A stretch of DNA of 64,000 nucleotides from QHXN01 sp963785125. GTDB taxonomy: Bacteria; Acidobacteriota; Blastocatellia; Pyrinomonadales; Pyrinomonadaceae. The notes beneath the pieces were generated by a model, which was not told where the DNA came from, ran no database searches, and saw only the letters and a program-made list of their open reading frames with translations. A program made the translations under genes and the position numbers. Shown in pieces: positions 40,852-49,250 of the stretch (positions are counted from its first letter, which is position 1; the number at the start of each line of letters is the position of its first letter). The DNA lies in assembly GCA_963785125.1 (NCBI GenBank), contig CAWATU010000001.1, forward strand, positions 558,001-622,000, given 5' to 3'.

Positions 40852-42666
40852 ATGCGCGACCTACGGCGACTCCTATTCTACCTCAAGCCGCACTGGGGCA
40901 AGTTCGCGCTCGCAACGGTCGCGATGCTCTTAGTCGGTCTCTTGCAGAGCGCCGTCGGCGCGCTCATCGTCCCCATCTTCGATCAGGCTTTGCGTGAGAG
41001 CGGCGACGGCGGCCAGCGAACGCCGACGCTCTTCGGCCTTCAGCACTTCATCCCCGACTCGGGCTTCGAGGCGTGGCGCACCATCGCCGTGCTGCTCGTG
41101 GCCTTCACGATTGCGAAAGGCGTCGCCGAATACTTCTCGACCTATTTGATGGCGCGCATCGGGCAGGAGTCGGTCTTGAAACTCCGCGCGGACATGTACG
41201 CGCACCTCCACGCGCAGTCGGCCGACTTCTACGAGCGCCACCGCACGAACTACCTCGTCTCGCGCCTCGTCGGCTCGACCGCGGCCATCGAGTCGGCCGT
41301 CTCGAACACGCTGCGCGACATGCTGCGCGAGAGCTTCACGCTGGCCATCTTCCTCTGCGCTTCGTTCTACTACTCCTGGCGTCTGACGCTCGGCTCACTC
41401 GCCATCGCGCCGCTCGTCGGCTTCCTGACCGCGCGCTTCGGCCGTGCGCTCCGCAACCTCTCGCGCGAGTCCTACGAGGGCGGCCAACAGCTCGTCGATA
41501 CGGCGCAGGAGGCGCTCGCCAACCAGACGATTGTTAAAGCGTACGTCGCCGAGGTGCGCGAGCGCGGCCGCTTTGAGCGCGTCGCACGCCAGATCATGCG
41601 CGCCAACCTGCGCACCGCGAAGATTCAGGGCATCGCGCCTAACATTATCGAGATGATCGGCATCCTCGCCGTCGCTGCTCTGCTCTTCTTCGCGCAGCGC
41701 GAGATTCTTTCCGGCCGGATGAACGCCACGCTCTTCATCACGTTCCTCTTCTTCCTCTTCTCCAGCTACGACCCGATGCGCAAGCTCTCGCGCCTGCACA
41801 ACGGCATGGAGCAGGCGCTCGCGGCCGCGCGTCACGTCTGGGAGGTGATGGACGAGCGCGCCGAGATGCCCGAGAAGCCGGACGCCATCAGGCTTAATCC
41901 ACTTCAGGAAGAGATAGAGTTCAGGAACGTCGTCTTCCGCTACGGCAACGAGGAGCGTTTGGTGCTGCGCGACATCTCTCTGCGCATCCCTGCGGGGCGC
42001 ATGGTCGCGCTCGTCGGCGAGTCGGGCGGCGGCAAGTCAACGATGACGAAGCTCGTTCCGCGCTTCCACGACCCCGCCGAGGGCACGGTGGTCTGGGACG
42101 GGACTGACCTGCGCGACGCTTCGCTCGCTTCCCTGCGCGGCCACACCGCGCTCGTCACGCAGGAGACCGTGCTCTTCAACGACACGGTGCGCTACAACAT
42201 CTCCTACAGCCGCCCCGACGCCGCCGACGACGAGGTCGAGGCGGCCGCGCGCGCCGCGCACGCTCACGAGTTCATCAAGGAACTGCCGCACGGCTACGAC
42301 ACGGTCGTCGGCGAGCGCGGCATCTTCCTTTCGGGCGGCCAGCGCCAGCGCCTCGCCATCGCGCGCGCCGTGCTCGCCGACGCTTCCGTCCTCGTGCTCG
42401 ACGAGGCGACCTCGGCGCTCGACGCCGAGAGCGAGCGGCTCGTCCAGAAGGCGCTTGCCAACCTGACCCGCGGGCGGACGACCATCGTCATCGCGCACCG
42501 CCTCTCGACCGTCCGCCGCGCCGACCTCATCGTCGTCATGGAGCGCGGCCGCATCATCGAGACCGGTCGCCACGCCGAACTGCTCGCACACGGCGGCGCT
42601 TACCGAAGGCTCTACGAACTGCAATTCGCAGACGAGGAGGAGGAAGCACTGGTGAATGGTCAATAG
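40852..42666 (+). CDS. msbA: MsbA-like ABC exporter (lipid A flippase type)
   Basis: An intact 604-residue half-transporter with six membrane helices followed by an ATPase. The likely substrate is lipid A/LPS core, flipped across the inner membrane for the LptBFG system, but family members also export lipids or peptides. Visible motifs are Walker A VGESGGGKSTMTK (about residue 388), LSGGQRQRLAIARA (about 492), Walker B VLVLDEATSALDAES and the H-loop IAHRLSTV. The start is ATG 40852 before MRDLRRLLFYLKPHWGKFAL. Unusually, its last codons (VNGQ and TAG) lie within a heptad-repeat element. Confidence 0.88.
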   Translation: MRDLRRLLFYLKPHWGKFALATVAMLLVGLLQSAVGALIVPIFDQALRESGDGGQRTPTLFGLQHFIPDSGFEAWRTIAVLLVAFTIAKGVAEYFSTYLMARIGQESVLKLRADMYAHLHAQSADFYERHRTNYLVSRLVGSTAAIESAVSNTLRDMLRESFTLAIFLCASFYYSWRLTLGSLAIAPLVGFLTARFGRALRNLSRESYEGGQQLVDTAQEALANQTIVKAYVAEVRERGRFERVARQIMRANLRTAKIQGIAPNIIEMIGILAVAALLFFAQREILSGRMNATLFITFLFFLFSSYDPMRKLSRLHNGMEQALAAARHVWEVMDERAEMPEKPDAIRLNPLQEEIEFRNVVFRYGNEERLVLRDISLRIPAGRMVALVGESGGGKSTMTKLVPRFHDPAEGTVVWDGTDLRDASLASLRGHTALVTQETVLFNDTVRYNISYSRPDAADDEVEAAARAAHAHEFIKELPHGYDTVVGERGIFLSGGQRQRLAIARAVLADASVLVLDEATSALDAESERLVQKALANLTRGRTTIVIAHRLSTVRRADLIVVMERGRIIETGRHAELLAHGGAYRRLYELQFADEEEEALVNGQ

Positions 42667-42762
42667 TAAATGGTGAATAGTTGTCGCCACCCGCACTTCT
42701 GAAGATTGAAGGCGGGACGCCTCGACTCAAATACCATTTACCATTCATCATTCACCATTCAC
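42652..42762. repeat. Heptad-repeat fold-back element, GTRAATR type
   Basis: Four units such as GTGAATG, GTCAATA, GTAAATG, GTGAATA form a 30-base left arm (42652-42681), and 42733-42762 is its reverse-complement-like partner (about 24 of 30 pair). The arms are separated by 51 unrelated bases. The left arm encodes the exporter's last residues and stop codon, and the right arm ends six bases before the yicC start. Confidence 0.85.
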
Positions 42763-42767
42763 GACTT

Positions 42768-43649
42768 ATGAAATCCATGACCGGGTTCGGGCGGGGCACG
42801 GCGCAGGGCGAGGGCTACAGCGTCGCCGTGGACTTGAAGACCGTCAACAATCGTTTCCTCGACGTACACATCCGCGCGAGCACGGAGCTGGCGCAGTTGG
42901 AGGCGACGGTGCGGCGGCGTGTGGGTGAGCGTCTGTCGCGCGGCCGCGTGGACGTGAACATCTCGGTCGAGCGGACGAGCGAGGTCAGCTACGAGCTGAA
43001 CCGCCCGCTCATCGCCGGCTTCATCCAGGCCATGCGCGAGATGCAGAAGGAGTTCGGCCTCTCGGGCGAGCCCGATATCAATGTCCTCGCGCGGCTCCCC
43101 GGCGCGATGCAGACGGCGCGCACGAGCGTCTCCGAGGAAGCTTTGAAGGGCGTCGAGCAGGCTCTGTCACAGGCGCTCGACGAACTAGAAGCAATGCGCG
43201 AGCGCGAGGGTGCGGCGCTCGCCGCCGAGATGGCCTCGCGCCTCGACGAGATCGAGCGACACCTGCCAGTCATCGAGTCGCTCTCCGGCGAACAGGTCGA
43301 TACTTACCGCGCCCGCGTCAACAAGCGCATCGCGGAACTCCTCGCGCGCGACGGCCTTGAGATCGTCGAACTCGACCAGGGCCGTCTGTCACAGGAGGTC
43401 GCGTATCTCGCCGACCGCAGCGACATCACGGAGGAGACGGCGCGTCTGCGCAGCCACGTCTCGCAGTTCCGCGCGGCACTCTCCGAGACGGCCGACACGG
43501 GCAAGCGGCTCGACTTCCTCTTACAGGAGTTCAACCGCGAGGCCAACACCGTCCTCTCGAAATCGACCGACCTCGCCATTAAGGACGCGGCGCTCGCCAT
43601 CAAGGCCGCCGTCGAAAAACTACGCGAGCAGGTGCAGAACGTTGAGTGA
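42768..43649 (+). CDS. YicC-family endoribonuclease
   Basis: An intact 293-residue YicC/YloC protein, a family shown to cleave RNA and affect small-RNA turnover. The ATG at 42768 begins MKSMTGFGRGTAQGEGYSVA, the family's hallmark N-terminus, with LKTVNNRFLDVHIRA next and the conserved C-terminus KRLDFLLQEFNREANTVLSK. The next gene, gmk, starts inside its last codons, the classic yicC-gmk-rpoZ arrangement. Confidence 0.92.
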   Translation: MKSMTGFGRGTAQGEGYSVAVDLKTVNNRFLDVHIRASTELAQLEATVRRRVGERLSRGRVDVNISVERTSEVSYELNRPLIAGFIQAMREMQKEFGLSGEPDINVLARLPGAMQTARTSVSEEALKGVEQALSQALDELEAMREREGAALAAEMASRLDEIERHLPVIESLSGEQVDTYRARVNKRIAELLARDGLEIVELDQGRLSQEVAYLADRSDITEETARLRSHVSQFRAALSETADTGKRLDFLLQEFNREANTVLSKSTDLAIKDAALAIKAAVEKLREQVQNVE

Positions 43650-44322
43650 GGGCCGCAAGGAGACCGGCGCTCCACCGACAGGCGAAGCGGACGGCTACAA
43701 GGGCATTCTCCTGGTCATCAGCTCGCCGTCGGGCGGCGGCAAAGGCACGCTCGTCCGACGCCTGCGCGAGACCGTCCCCGGAGTCGGCTACTCGGTCTCA
43801 TGGACGACGCGCGCGCCACGGCCCGGCGAGGTTGACGGCGTCAACTATCGCTTCGTCACCGAAGAGGAATTCTCACGCAAGAGGCAGGCGAACGGCTTCC
43901 TTGAGTGGGCCGTCGTTCATGGCAATCTTTACGGCACGGTGCGGGCCGTGGTCAGGCAGGAGATGGCGCGGGGCCGCGACATCATTCTGGAGATCGACGT
44001 GCAGGGCGCGCGCGCCGTCCGCAAGGCGATGAGGTCGGTCGTGTCGGTCTTCATTCTCCCCCCCTCTTTCGAAATCCTGCGCGAGCGTCTGACCGCGCGC
44101 ATGACCGAGCGCCCGGAGGAGTTGGAACTTCGTCTCGCGAACGCGCGCGGCGAGGTCGATCAGTACAGACACTTCGACTACCTCATCCTGAACGACGAGG
44201 TGGAGCGCGCCGCGGCGCAGCTCGCCTCCGTCGTCTGGGCCGAGAGGGCGCGGCGCAAACGGCAGGAATGGCTCGCGCGCCGTGTGCTCGCCACGTTCAG
44301 CGCGCCACCGCACATTGAATAA
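43642..44322 (+). CDS. gmk: Guanylate kinase
   Basis: Phosphorylates GMP to GDP, downstream of guaA in guanine nucleotide synthesis. The P-loop is SSPSGGGKGTLVRRL (about residues 25-39), followed by SWTTRAPRPGEVDGVNYRFV for GMP binding and ILEIDVQGARAVRK. The start is TTG at 43642, overlapping the yicC stop by eight bases, with a 24-residue N-terminal extension before the fold. 226 residues, intact. Cotranscribed with yicC and rpoZ. Confidence 0.93.
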   Translation: MSEGRKETGAPPTGEADGYKGILLVISSPSGGGKGTLVRRLRETVPGVGYSVSWTTRAPRPGEVDGVNYRFVTEEEFSRKRQANGFLEWAVVHGNLYGTVRAVVRQEMARGRDIILEIDVQGARAVRKAMRSVVSVFILPPSFEILRERLTARMTERPEELELRLANARGEVDQYRHFDYLILNDEVERAAAQLASVVWAERARRKRQEWLARRVLATFSAPPHIE

Positions 44323-44377
44323 ATGGCGCGGAACGTTTATAAAAGAGTGTTCATCTAAACGCTGGATTTTTGAGGAG

Positions 44378-44404
44378 GCCGGCCATAGACAACGAGAGCC
44401 GGCC
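44378..44404 (+). promoter_or_regulatory. Leader hairpin overlapping the rpoZ ribosome-binding region
   Basis: GGCCGGC (44378-44384) pairs with GCCGGCC (44398-44404) around a 13-base loop, and the purine run GGGGAG follows directly before the ATG at 44415. The stem is close enough to affect access to the ribosome site, which would allow control of omega-subunit translation. Conserved function is not shown. Confidence 0.4.
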
Positions 44405-44414
44405 GGGGAGATAA

Positions 44415-44657
44415 ATGGCGAAACCCGCAGACACGACGAAGACCGAAGAACTGAACGAGCAGGAGCAGGTACACGAGAACCCGACCCTCGACTCCAAGTA
44501 CCGCCTCATCCTGGTCGCGGCCCAGCGCAGCAAGCAGTTGCAGAAGGGCGCACGTCCACGCGTCGATATGGATATGCAGAGGCACAAGCCGACCCGCATC
44601 GCCCTCGAAGAGGTGCAGCGCGGCATGGTCAACTTCTCCATCATCGAGAAGGAGTAA
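44415..44657 (+). CDS. rpoZ: RNA polymerase omega subunit
   Basis: An 80-residue protein that helps fold beta-prime and assemble RNA polymerase. The family core is LDSKYRLILVAAQRSKQL with LQKGARPRVD and the short conserved KPTRIALEEVQRG. The N-terminal 25 residues are acidic and specific to this lineage. It follows gmk by 92 bases. The yicC-gmk-rpoZ order supports the call despite the short length. Confidence 0.9.
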   Translation: MAKPADTTKTEELNEQEQVHENPTLDSKYRLILVAAQRSKQLQKGARPRVDMDMQRHKPTRIALEEVQRGMVNFSIIEKE

Positions 44658-44697
44658 GCCGAGGCCCGCGCCCCCTCACGCGCACGCAGTCTAACCT

Positions 44698-45153
44698 TCA
44701 AGGTAGTGGCCTATACCACGCGGGCATCTGCGCCGCGTAGGCGGCTTCGGCTCTGCGCGCCTCGCGCTCCTCTTCGAGAGCCAGGTAGGCAGCCATGCGC
44801 CCGGCCGCATCCCAGCGCCTGCCCGCGCGCAGCGCCCGCCAGTAACCGCACAGGTAGCCCCAAAGGAAGCGCACGAAGCCCTTCTCCGCGTATTGTAAGA
44901 CGTGCGCCGCCTCATGCACGACGAGCCAGCCCGGCAGCGTCACGCGCCCCTTCGAGTCCTTCCTCAACAACCCCGGCCTGACGAAGACGTGACGCCCCAA
45001 CGTCATCGCTCCCATCCCCGCCGACGCGAACATCAACAGATGCGCGAGGACGCCGACGTGCAGACGTATCCGCGGAAGCACCAGCCCCGGCTCGCCCAGG
45101 TGTTCGCGGAAGAACTGTTCGACGTGTGTGTGAGATTCGTCCGAGAGTCGCAT
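44698..45153 (-). CDS. DUF4157-like putative zinc metallopeptidase
   Basis: A 151-residue intact protein from the ATG at 45151-45153 (MRLSDESHTHVEQFFREHLG). It has the DUF4157/eCIS-core-like pattern: a hydrophobic segment (GVLAHLLMFASAGMGAMTLG), HVFVRPGLLRKDSKGRVTLP, and WLVVHEAAHVLQYAEKGFVR with HExxH-like HEAAH. A continuous frame in the same direction runs on over the ETF gene, but only this part resembles a protein family. It converges on rpoZ. No toxin or phage-tail-like genes are near, so a secretion-system role is not supported. Confidence 0.75.
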   Translation of the reverse strand: MRLSDESHTHVEQFFREHLGEPGLVLPRIRLHVGVLAHLLMFASAGMGAMTLGRHVFVRPGLLRKDSKGRVTLPGWLVVHEAAHVLQYAEKGFVRFLWGYLCGYWRALRAGRRWDAAGRMAAYLALEEEREARRAEAAYAAQMPAWYRPLP

Positions 45154-45161
45154 GGTCAGAA

Positions 45162-45252
45162 GGCGGAAGCCCGACCGTGAGGGAGAGCGTCTCAACTTCC
45201 GCCAAGCGTTACGGCGCGGACAAGACGCCCCCCTCACGGTCGGGCTTCCGCC
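45162..45252. repeat. Perfect 22-base inverted repeat
   Basis: Bases 45162-45183 (GGCGGAAGCCCGACCGTGAG plus GG) and 45231-45252 are exact reverse complements, separated by 47 bases, between the ETF-QO stop and the DUF4157-type start. A related half-site (TGACGGTCGGGCTTCAGCC) occurs at 38092-38111. The outer position near two minus-strand genes could allow termination, but the length and recurrence suggest a REP-like element. Confidence 0.75.
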
Positions 45253-45266
45253 CACAGCTCCCCTTC

Positions 45267-46973
45267 TCACATGCCCTTGTAGTCCGGCCCGCCGCCGCCC
45301 TCGGGCGTGACCCAGTTGATGATCTGGTAAGGGTCCATGATGTCGCACGTCTTGCAGTGGACGCAGTTGGAGAAGTTGATCTGTAGTTTGCGCTTGCCCC
45401 CGCCGTCCTCGACCATCTCGTAGACGGCCGCCGGGCAGAAGCGCTGACAAGGGTTGCCGTACTCCTCCGCGCAGCGCGTCGAGCAGATGTTCGTGTCGAG
45501 CACGTGCAGGTGCGTGGGCTGGTCTTCGTCGTGCGAGACGGCCGCGTGATACACGTCGGTCACCTTGTTGAAGGTGAGCTTGTTGTCGAACTTGAGCTTG
45601 CCGTAGCGCTGGCTCAGGTCGTCGCCGTGGTAGCCGTAGTCCTTCAACTGCTTCATCGCCTCGTGCCCGGGCTCCGTGCTCGCACGGTCGAAGATTCCCC
45701 ACGAGCGGCCGCCCGTGATGAACTGCAAACCGGCATTGGCGAGCCCCAGCCAGCGGCCGTGCTTGAACGCCGCGTGGAAGTTGCGCACGCGCCGCAGTTC
45801 CTTCGTGATCCAGCTCTCGCGTATCAACTGGCGGTAACGCTTGAGCTGCTGCTTCGAATAGTCCTCCTTGAGCAGCGCCTCGAAAATCGTCTGCGCGGCG
45901 AGCATGCCGCTCTTGATGGCCGTGTGGATGCCCTTGAGGCGCTGCGCGTTGAGGAAGCCGGCCGCGTCGCCGACGAGCAGGAAGCCGTCGCCGTGGAACT
46001 GCGGGATGGCGTAGAAGCCACCGGCCGTGATGGTCTTCGCGCCGTAGCGAATCATCCGCCCGCCTTCGAGCAGCTTCGCCAGATACGGATGCTCTTTGAA
46101 CCGCTGGAACTCCGCGTGCGGGTCGAGCAGAGGGTCTTGATAGTCGAGCCCCGTCACGTATCCGATGTTGATGATGCGGTTCTGCATCCCGTAAATCCAC
46201 CCGCCGCCGTACGTGTTCGCGTCCGAAGGGTAGCCGAGCGTGTGCGTCACACGTCCCGCGGGATAGCGGTCGTCCGGCAACTCCCAAAGCTCCTTGACGC
46301 CGAGGCTGTAGACCTGCGGCTCGCGCCCGTCGTTCAGGCCGAGGCGCTGCGTCAACTGCTTGGTGAGTGACCCGCGCGGCCCCTCGCCGAGCACCGTCAC
46401 CTTCGCGAGGATGTCCACGCCCGGCTCGAAGTTGGCCTTGCGCCGCCCCTCCTTATCTATTCCCTTGTCGCCCGTACGCACGCCGACGACGCGGTCCGCC
46501 TCGTCGTAGAGCATATCGGCGCCGGGGAACTCGGGGAAGATGTTGACGCCGGCCTCCTCGCACTTCTCGCCGAGCCACGCCGTGAGCTTGTTGAGCGAGA
46601 CGATGTAGTAGCCGTGGTTCTTCAGCGGCGGCGGCGTGACGGGCGACTTGATGGCGCGCGTCTTCGTGAGATAGAGGAAGTAGTCTTCGTTGACCGGCGA
46701 CTCGACGGGCGCGCCCTGTTCGATGAAGTCTGGGATAAGCTCCTGCAAAGCCTTCGGGTCCATCACCGCGCCCGAGAGGATGTGTGAGCCGACCGTTGCG
46801 CCCTTCTCGATGACGGCGATCTGTATCTCGCCGAGCGACTTGCCCTTCCGAGTCCCCTTCTCCACCGCCTCGTTGTGCTCGCTCACGAGGCGCGAGAGGT
46901 GCAACGCCCCGCTCAGGGACGCCGGCCCCGCGCCGACGAACAGCACGTCCATCTCGATGCTTTCACGTTCCAT
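45267..46973 (-). CDS. Electron transfer flavoprotein-ubiquinone oxidoreductase
   Basis: Membrane-associated flavo-iron-sulfur enzyme passing electrons from ETF (fatty acid and amino acid oxidation) to quinone. The start is ATG 46971-46973, eight bases after AGGAG. An in-frame extension to 47018 lacks a ribosome site. FAD binding begins at VLFVGAGPASLSGALHL. Then IEKGATVGSHILSGAV, LLVGDAAGFLNAQRLKGIHT, and a C-terminal cluster-binding region with CSTRCAEEYGNPCQRFCPAA and CVHCKTCDIMDP. 568 residues, intact. ETF subunits themselves are not in the window. Confidence 0.92.
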   Translation of the reverse strand: MERESIEMDVLFVGAGPASLSGALHLSRLVSEHNEAVEKGTRKGKSLGEIQIAVIEKGATVGSHILSGAVMDPKALQELIPDFIEQGAPVESPVNEDYFLYLTKTRAIKSPVTPPPLKNHGYYIVSLNKLTAWLGEKCEEAGVNIFPEFPGADMLYDEADRVVGVRTGDKGIDKEGRRKANFEPGVDILAKVTVLGEGPRGSLTKQLTQRLGLNDGREPQVYSLGVKELWELPDDRYPAGRVTHTLGYPSDANTYGGGWIYGMQNRIINIGYVTGLDYQDPLLDPHAEFQRFKEHPYLAKLLEGGRMIRYGAKTITAGGFYAIPQFHGDGFLLVGDAAGFLNAQRLKGIHTAIKSGMLAAQTIFEALLKEDYSKQQLKRYRQLIRESWITKELRRVRNFHAAFKHGRWLGLANAGLQFITGGRSWGIFDRASTEPGHEAMKQLKDYGYHGDDLSQRYGKLKFDNKLTFNKVTDVYHAAVSHDEDQPTHLHVLDTNICSTRCAEEYGNPCQRFCPAAVYEMVEDGGGKRKLQINFSNCVHCKTCDIMDPYQIINWVTPEGGGGPDYKGM

Positions 46974-47140
46974 CACACGCGCTCCTGAAGTCTGCCGAAG
47001 AGAAAAATGAATCGCCATTCAGTTTATCGGCACGGCCTCAAAATAGCAAAACGGCTCCCGCCTTTGCCGATTTTGGGCGCAGGGCACATAATTCTCGGCA
47101 GGATTTTTCCAGACAATTCAGTACGAGGGGGCAAGCCTGA

Positions 47141-49222
47141 GTGGCCGAGCACAAGCACACGAACCGTCTCGCGGAGGAGTCGAGCCCGTATCTCTTGCAG
47201 CACGCACACAACCCGGTGGACTGGTACGCGTGGGGCGAGGAGGCTTTGGAGAAGTCGAAGAGCGAGGACAAGCCGATTCTCCTGAGCATCGGCTATTCGG
47301 CCTGCCACTGGTGCCACGTCATGGAGCGCGAGTCGTTCGAGAACGAGGAGATCGCGCGCCAGATGAACGAGCAGTTCGTCAACATCAAGGTTGACCGCGA
47401 GGAGCGTCCCGACCTCGACCAGATTTACATGAGCGCCGTCCAGATGATGACGCGCCACGGCGGCTGGCCGCTCACGGTCTTCCTCACGCCCGACCTCGTC
47501 CCCTTCTACGGCGGCACATACTTTCCGCCCGCCGACCGGCACCAGATGCCCGGCTTCCCCAGAATACTCGCGGCCGTCTCGGAGGCTTACCGCACGCGTC
47601 CCGAAGAGGTGCGACAGTCGGCGTGGGAGATTCTTTCCGAGCTGCGGCGCATGAGCGTGGCGCAGGAGTCTTCGGAAGTCATCAACGCCCAACTCCTCGA
47701 CAACGCGTACCGCGGGCTCGCGCGCTCGTTCGATCCGCGCTTCGGCGGCTTCGGCGGCGCGCCGAAGTTCCCCTCGTCGATGAACCTCGATTTTCTGCTG
47801 CGGACATACAAACGTACGGGCGACGCGAAGGCTTTGGAGATGGCGACGCACAGTTGCCGCATGATGGCCGAGGGCGGAATGTACGACCAGCTCGGGGGCG
47901 GCTTCCACCGTTACTCGACCGACGCGCAGTGGCTCGTCCCGCACTTCGAGAAGATGCTCTACGACAACGCGCTCCTCACGCGGCTCTACCTGCACGCATA
48001 CCAGGCGACCGGCGAAGGATTCTTCCGACGCGTCGCGGAGGAGACGCTCGGGTACGTCAAGCGCGAGATGCTCGACGCGTCGGGCGCGTTCTACTCGACG
48101 CAGGACGCGGACTCGGAGGGCGTCGAGGGCAAGTTCTTCGTGTGGGACAAGGAGGAGGTCGAGAGCCTGCTCGGCCCCGAAGATGCGCGGCTCTTCAGCG
48201 CCTACTTCGACGTGACCGAGGGCGGCAACTTCGAGGAGCGAAACATCCTCCACGTCGAGCGGCGCGCCGAAGAGGTTGCGCGCGAACAGAACGTCTCGGT
48301 CGAGCGTCTGGCCGAAGCGGTCGAGCGCGGGCGCGGGATTCTCTACACCGAAAGGGAGAGTCGGATTAAGCCCGGGCGCGACGAGAAGGTCATCACGGCA
48401 TGGAACGGCCTGATGCTGGAAGCCTACGCTGAAGCCGCAGCGGTGCTTGAGCGCGACGACTACCGCGAGATTGCCGAGCGCAACGCGCAGTTCATACTCG
48501 ACACGCTCGTCACAGACGGACTGCTCCTCCACGTCTACAAGGACGGGCGCGCGAAGCACGTCGGATTCCTCGACGACTACGCGTTCGTCGCCTCGGGCCT
48601 CGTCACGCTCTATGAGACGACGGGGCGTCTGCGTTGGCTCGAAGCGGCCGTGACGCTGGCCGACAAGATGGTCGAAGAGTTCTGGGACGAGGAGGGCGGC
48701 GGCTTCTTCTACAACGGCCGGAGCGGCGAGAAGCTCATCGTGCGAAGCAAGGACTACTTCGACAACGCGACGCCCTCCGGCAACTCCGTCGCCGCCGAGG
48801 CGCTGCTCCGCCTCTCTGTGCTCACCGGGAACGAGGACTACCGGCGCAAGGCCGTCAACGTCCTGCGCCTTGTCCGCGACGCCGTCGAACGCTATCCCTC
48901 GGCCTTCGGCTACGCCCTCGGCGCCATCGACTTCTATCTCTCGACGCCCAAAGAGGTCGTCGTCGTCGGCGAGGCGGAACAGGCGCGCCCGCTCCTGCAC
49001 GAAGTCTGGACACGCTACCTGCCCAACAAGGTCGTTGTCATCTCAAACGGCGTTGACGAGGCTGCCGTCGCTCTCGTTCCACTGCTGCGAGAGAGGACGG
49101 CTCAGGGCGGGCGCGCAACGGCCTACGTCTGCGAGAGCTACACCTGCCTCCAACCCGTCAACACGGCCGCAGAGCTTGCCGCGCAACTCGAAGGCAACGC
49201 GGGACGCGCCGCCGAAAGGTGA
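47141..49222 (+). CDS. DUF255/SSP411 (YyaL-type) thioredoxin-domain protein
   Basis: An intact 693-residue protein from GTG 47141, about ten bases after a GAGGGGG run. An N-terminal thioredoxin-like domain contains SPYLLQHAHNPVDWYAWGEE and the Cys pair in GYSACHWCHVME (Cys55, Cys58). The remainder is an alpha/alpha-barrel like those of N-acylglucosamine epimerases (GGFHRYSTDAQWLVPHFEKM, KVITAWNGLMLEAYAEAA, NATPSGNSVAAEALLRLS). Its reaction is not established. It may be a redox-linked sugar-modifying enzyme. Divergent from the ETF-QO gene. Confidence 0.9.
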   Translation: MAEHKHTNRLAEESSPYLLQHAHNPVDWYAWGEEALEKSKSEDKPILLSIGYSACHWCHVMERESFENEEIARQMNEQFVNIKVDREERPDLDQIYMSAVQMMTRHGGWPLTVFLTPDLVPFYGGTYFPPADRHQMPGFPRILAAVSEAYRTRPEEVRQSAWEILSELRRMSVAQESSEVINAQLLDNAYRGLARSFDPRFGGFGGAPKFPSSMNLDFLLRTYKRTGDAKALEMATHSCRMMAEGGMYDQLGGGFHRYSTDAQWLVPHFEKMLYDNALLTRLYLHAYQATGEGFFRRVAEETLGYVKREMLDASGAFYSTQDADSEGVEGKFFVWDKEEVESLLGPEDARLFSAYFDVTEGGNFEERNILHVERRAEEVAREQNVSVERLAEAVERGRGILYTERESRIKPGRDEKVITAWNGLMLEAYAEAAAVLERDDYREIAERNAQFILDTLVTDGLLLHVYKDGRAKHVGFLDDYAFVASGLVTLYETTGRLRWLEAAVTLADKMVEEFWDEEGGGFFYNGRSGEKLIVRSKDYFDNATPSGNSVAAEALLRLSVLTGNEDYRRKAVNVLRLVRDAVERYPSAFGYALGAIDFYLSTPKEVVVVGEAEQARPLLHEVWTRYLPNKVVVISNGVDEAAVALVPLLRERTAQGGRATAYVCESYTCLQPVNTAAELAAQLEGNAGRAAER

Positions 49223-49250
49223 GAATGTTTGGAAAGGTGAGAATGTTTCT
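49215..49250 (+). repeat. 18-base tandem duplication carrying the ribosome site
   Basis: AAAGGTGAGAATGTTTGG (49215-49232) is followed directly by the same unit ending CT (49233-49250), just before the ATG at 49251. The first unit contains the stop codon of the upstream gene. The second supplies the AGGTGA ribosome site of the next. Confidence 0.75.

Noticed and set aside
40852..42666. MsbA-like exporter as the transporter of the RiPP product
   Set aside because: It lies 9 kb away on the other strand, has no peptidase domain, and its neighbours yicC-gmk-rpoZ and the presence of LptFG support an LPS role.
44698..45153. Extracellular contractile injection (eCIS) locus suggested by the DUF4157-like protein
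   Set aside because: No tail-sheath, tube, baseplate or spike genes are near. The neighbours are rpoZ and ETF-QO.
47024..49000. A 658-codon open frame antisense to the DUF255 gene, and other long antisense frames (for example over ahcY, the kinase, mutS and ETF-QO)
   Set aside because: High-GC coding DNA produces long stop-free antisense frames. The products are low in hydrophobic pattern, rich in Arg/Ala/Gly and match no recognisable family, whereas the sense frames do.
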